From positions 7,448,625 through 7,512,624 of the forward strand of contig JAQFVV010012441.1 of NCBI GenBank assembly GCA_028023455.1: a stretch of DNA of 64,000 nt, written 5' to 3'. Shown in pieces: positions 62,117 through 64,000 of this stretch. The notes below the pieces were generated by a model that saw only the letters and a list, made by a program, of their open reading frames with translations, made no database searches and was not told the origin of the DNA. Every line of letters starts with the position of its first letter. Position 1 is the stretch's first letter. The stretch comes from Epiperipatus broadwayi (Eukaryota > Onychophora > Udeonychophora > Euonychophora > Peripatidae). The position numbers and the translations under genes are program-made.

Positions 62117-64000
62117 ATGAATAACTGGGATAAAGATTTAGAGGTTGAGATGTCTAATTTTATTGTTGAGGATAATAGTTGTGAGGAGAGAAAAGAAGGG
62201 GAGAAATTAGTAGATTTTGAGACAATATTAGAAAATACTCAAAATATGGATAGTGAAATAGAGGAGGAGGAAGAGATAATTTTTAAAACAGTAGAGAAAG
62301 AAGTAATAAAAACTGAGAAAGATATAGAGAACTTCTCAATGTTTGATTTTATGAAGCATTTTGAATTAATGAGTCAAGGTATTATTGATTCAGTGAATAA
62401 TTCTATTAAGAAAGAAATGAGAGAGGAGAGTAATTATATTAAAGAAGAAATGAAAGAGGAGAGTCATAAAAATAGTATTAGATTTGATGCTATTAAAGAA
62501 GAAATGAAAGATTCTTTAAAAGAAGAAATGAAAGAGGAGAGTAATAAAAATAGTATTAGATTTGATGCTATTAAAGAAGAAATGAAAGAGGAGAGTCATA
62601 AAAATAGTATAAGATTTGAGTCTTTTAAAGAAGATATGAATATGAAGTTTGATACTCTTAGAGAGTATATAAATAAGAATAATATAAAAGTAGAATCTCT
62701 TGAGGAAAATATTAAAGAAGTTAAAGAAGACTTAAGTAAAGATAGAGAAGAAATCAAATTTTGTATAGACAATATAAATAAAAAGATTGATGATAATTCT
62801 GAAATTGTAAAGAATTTTAAAAAAGATGTGGAAGATAAAATTAATAATCTGGATATAAAGTTTAGTAAAAATGAAGAAGTAGTTGAATCTTTAAAGTTAG
62901 AAGTAATAAAAATTGATGATAAAAATCAGGAATTGTTGGAAAGAAGATTTTGTGAATTTTCAGAGAGTACGATTAAAAGTTTGAAAGATCAAATAGCAGA
63001 ATCTATTGATCAATGTAGGATCAATAATAATGATTTAACTTTAAAAATTGATAGCTATAAATTGAAGGTTGATAGTGAGATTTGTGAGGTTAAAAGCCAT
63101 GTTAATAATGTTAGTGAAGATATTAAAAGTGTTAGGAGTGCAATAGTTCAGACTAAAGGAGATATAAAGGATGAAATAGAGAAGGAACTAATAGAAAAAT
63201 TTAAGGATCTAGATGTTAAAAGAATCGATGAACATAAATATCGATCAAAGGTAGGAGAGAATTTAAAACGTATGCAAAATGATATAAAAGAGCATGCAGG
63301 TATGTTAGAACTAAATAATGATAAGTATAAAGAAATCTTAGATAAAAATTTGGATGAATTTAGAAAGGAACAGAAAGGGTATGTTAAGCAAGTGCTTGAA
63401 CAAATGGATTTAGAGGGAAAATTTCAACAGATGTATGACCAAATAGAGATAAAAAATGTAAATAATACAAAGACAGAAGTATTAAAAGGGAAAATAAGTG
63501 ATAAGGCATATGAAGATTATGTTAATTCATCACGAATAAATAAAGTAGAATTGGTAAGGAAGGGTAATAGTAATCAGTCAGAAAATACTGTTGTGAAAGA
63601 AATTGATAGTAGACCGAGTAGAGAAGTGGTTAATTGTGAAGGAAATGCAAATAATTCAATGGCTTTACGTTTTATGAAAGTCAAACCATTTAAAGGAGAG
63701 TATATGGAAAATCCCTCAGAATTTTTAAATAATTTAGACGAATTATTTTCCATATGTTCATTGTCAGAAAAAGAAAAAGTGGCAGTTTGTAGTAATCATT
63801 TGTATGGAATTGCCAAAGATTGGTGGCAATCACTGTTTGAGAAACCAATAACTTACGGCGACTTTAAGTGTTTTATTGTTGGAAGTTTTTGGAACTCTGA
63901 TAAACAAGATTGCATTAGATACCAAATTACCCAAGAAAAATACCATATCAGCAAAGGCAGTTATACAAGCTTTTTTAGAAATCAAGCTGTTCGGTTGAAA
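62117..64000 (+). CDS. gag: LTR-retrotransposon Gag-like protein, 3' end outside the window
   Basis: 628 codons are open from ATG at 62117 to the window edge with no stop, remarkable in DNA this AT-rich. The start is the first ATG after an in-frame TAA at 62102. Residues 1-75 are acidic. Residues ~108-175 hold three near-identical repeats built on IKEEMKEES..NSIRFDA, and residues ~175-480 are a long Lys/Glu/Ile-rich coiled coil. From ~515 comes a retrotransposon gag domain: KPFKGEYMENPSEFLNNLDE, then VAVCSNHLYGIAKDWWQSL and FKCFIVGSFWN. That is the capsid-like fold found in Ty3/gypsy-type Gag proteins, which package the element's RNA. Nucleocapsid and pol would lie beyond the window. The long coiled-coil N terminus is unusual. 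Alternatives are a domesticated gag gene or another gag-derived host protein. Confidence 0.8.
   Translation, partial: MNNWDKDLEVEMSNFIVEDNSCEERKEGEKLVDFETILENTQNMDSEIEEEEEIIFKTVEKEVIKTEKDIENFSMFDFMKHFELMSQGIIDSVNNSIKKEMREESNYIKEEMKEESHKNSIRFDAIKEEMKDSLKEEMKEESNKNSIRFDAIKEEMKEESHKNSIRFESFKEDMNMKFDTLREYINKNNIKVESLEENIKEVKEDLSKDREEIKFCIDNINKKIDDNSEIVKNFKKDVEDKINNLDIKFSKNEEVVESLKLEVIKIDDKNQELLERRFCEFSESTIKSLKDQIAESIDQCRINNNDLTLKIDSYKLKVDSEICEVKSHVNNVSEDIKSVRSAIVQTKGDIKDEIEKELIEKFKDLDVKRIDEHKYRSKVGENLKRMQNDIKEHAGMLELNNDKYKEILDKNLDEFRKEQKGYVKQVLEQMDLEGKFQQMYDQIEIKNVNNTKTEVLKGKISDKAYEDYVNSSRINKVELVRKGNSNQSENTVVKEIDSRPSREVVNCEGNANNSMALRFMKVKPFKGEYMENPSEFLNNLDELFSICSLSEKEKVAVCSNHLYGIAKDWWQSLFEKPITYGDFKCFIVGSFWNSDKQDCIRYQITQEKYHISKGSYTSFFRNQAVRLK
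62437..62640 (+). repeat. Internal coding repeats in gag
   Basis: AAAGAAGAAATGAAAGAGGA followed by GAGT(A/C)ATAAAAATAGTAT and TAGATTTGA occurs three times, all in frame. They extend the coiled coil by recent duplication. Confidence 0.85.

Overview
The window is a gene-poor, strongly AT-rich stretch (about three quarters A+T by eye) of an animal nuclear genome, most likely an invertebrate; I cannot name the species. The evidence is the mobile-element content: Penelope-like elements (PLE), a ZBED/hAT element, a mariner element, an RTE-type LINE, a piggyBac-like MITE, an LTR-element gag, tRNA-like heads and long TA/ATA microsatellites. There are no bacterial-style operons. No complete host gene is visible; the best host-gene candidate is one possible terminal exon near 40.0 kb.

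The main finding is a set of related ~400-bp repeats that carry hammerhead self-cleaving ribozyme (HHR) motifs. I name the families R1 to R4. R1 forms a tandem array of five 409-bp units plus a partial sixth (54.25-56.40 kb). Each full unit has an intact core: CTGACGA, helix II, GAAA, a self-complementary helix III, an AUC cleavage triplet and a 6-bp helix I. R2 (17.3, 35.7, 51.1, 53.9 kb), R3 with a tRNA-like box (27.1, 37.6-38.7, 40.8, 44.9, 49.4-50.0 kb) and R4 (0-0.25, 46.6, 52.0-52.8 kb) carry their own HHR versions. The helix III sequence differs between families (ATCATGAT, ACTAGT, ATACGTAT, ACCAATTGGT), yet each is a perfect palindrome, as expected for hammerheads acting as dimers. Animal retrozymes and PLEs are known to use this type. 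Unit length, tandem arrangement and nearby PLE remnants fit non-autonomous retrozyme-like elements moved by PLE enzymes.

Most copies of R1-R4, and the PLE fragments, sit as inverted (head-to-head) pairs. At two places the whole palindrome is flanked by a direct repeat resembling a target-site duplication: 20 bp around the PLE pair (46.86-48.42 kb) and 13 bp around an R3 pair (49.36-50.02 kb). This suggests that each palindrome inserted as one unit.

Layout: 0-1.3 kb R4 copy, PLE-tail palindrome and a foldback; 5.2-6.2 kb PLE tail and a dispersed repeat; 7.4-9.5 kb an unclassified element with ~70-bp TIRs; 11.7-13.2 kb foldbacks and mariner; 14.3 kb (ATA)n; 18.2-21.0 kb hAT; 21.5-22.5 kb RTE reverse transcriptase, with a decayed second copy at 32.8-33.7 kb; 24.45-25.2 kb piggyBac-like MITE; 26.3-27.7 kb R1 and R3; 37.6-38.7 kb R3; 44.9-50.0 kb R3, R4 and PLE; 51.1-56.4 kb R2, R4 and the R1 array; 500-bp assembly gap at 56.6-57.1 kb; 57.1-64.0 kb a different, very AT-rich tract that ends in a 628-codon open gag-like reading frame running off the window.
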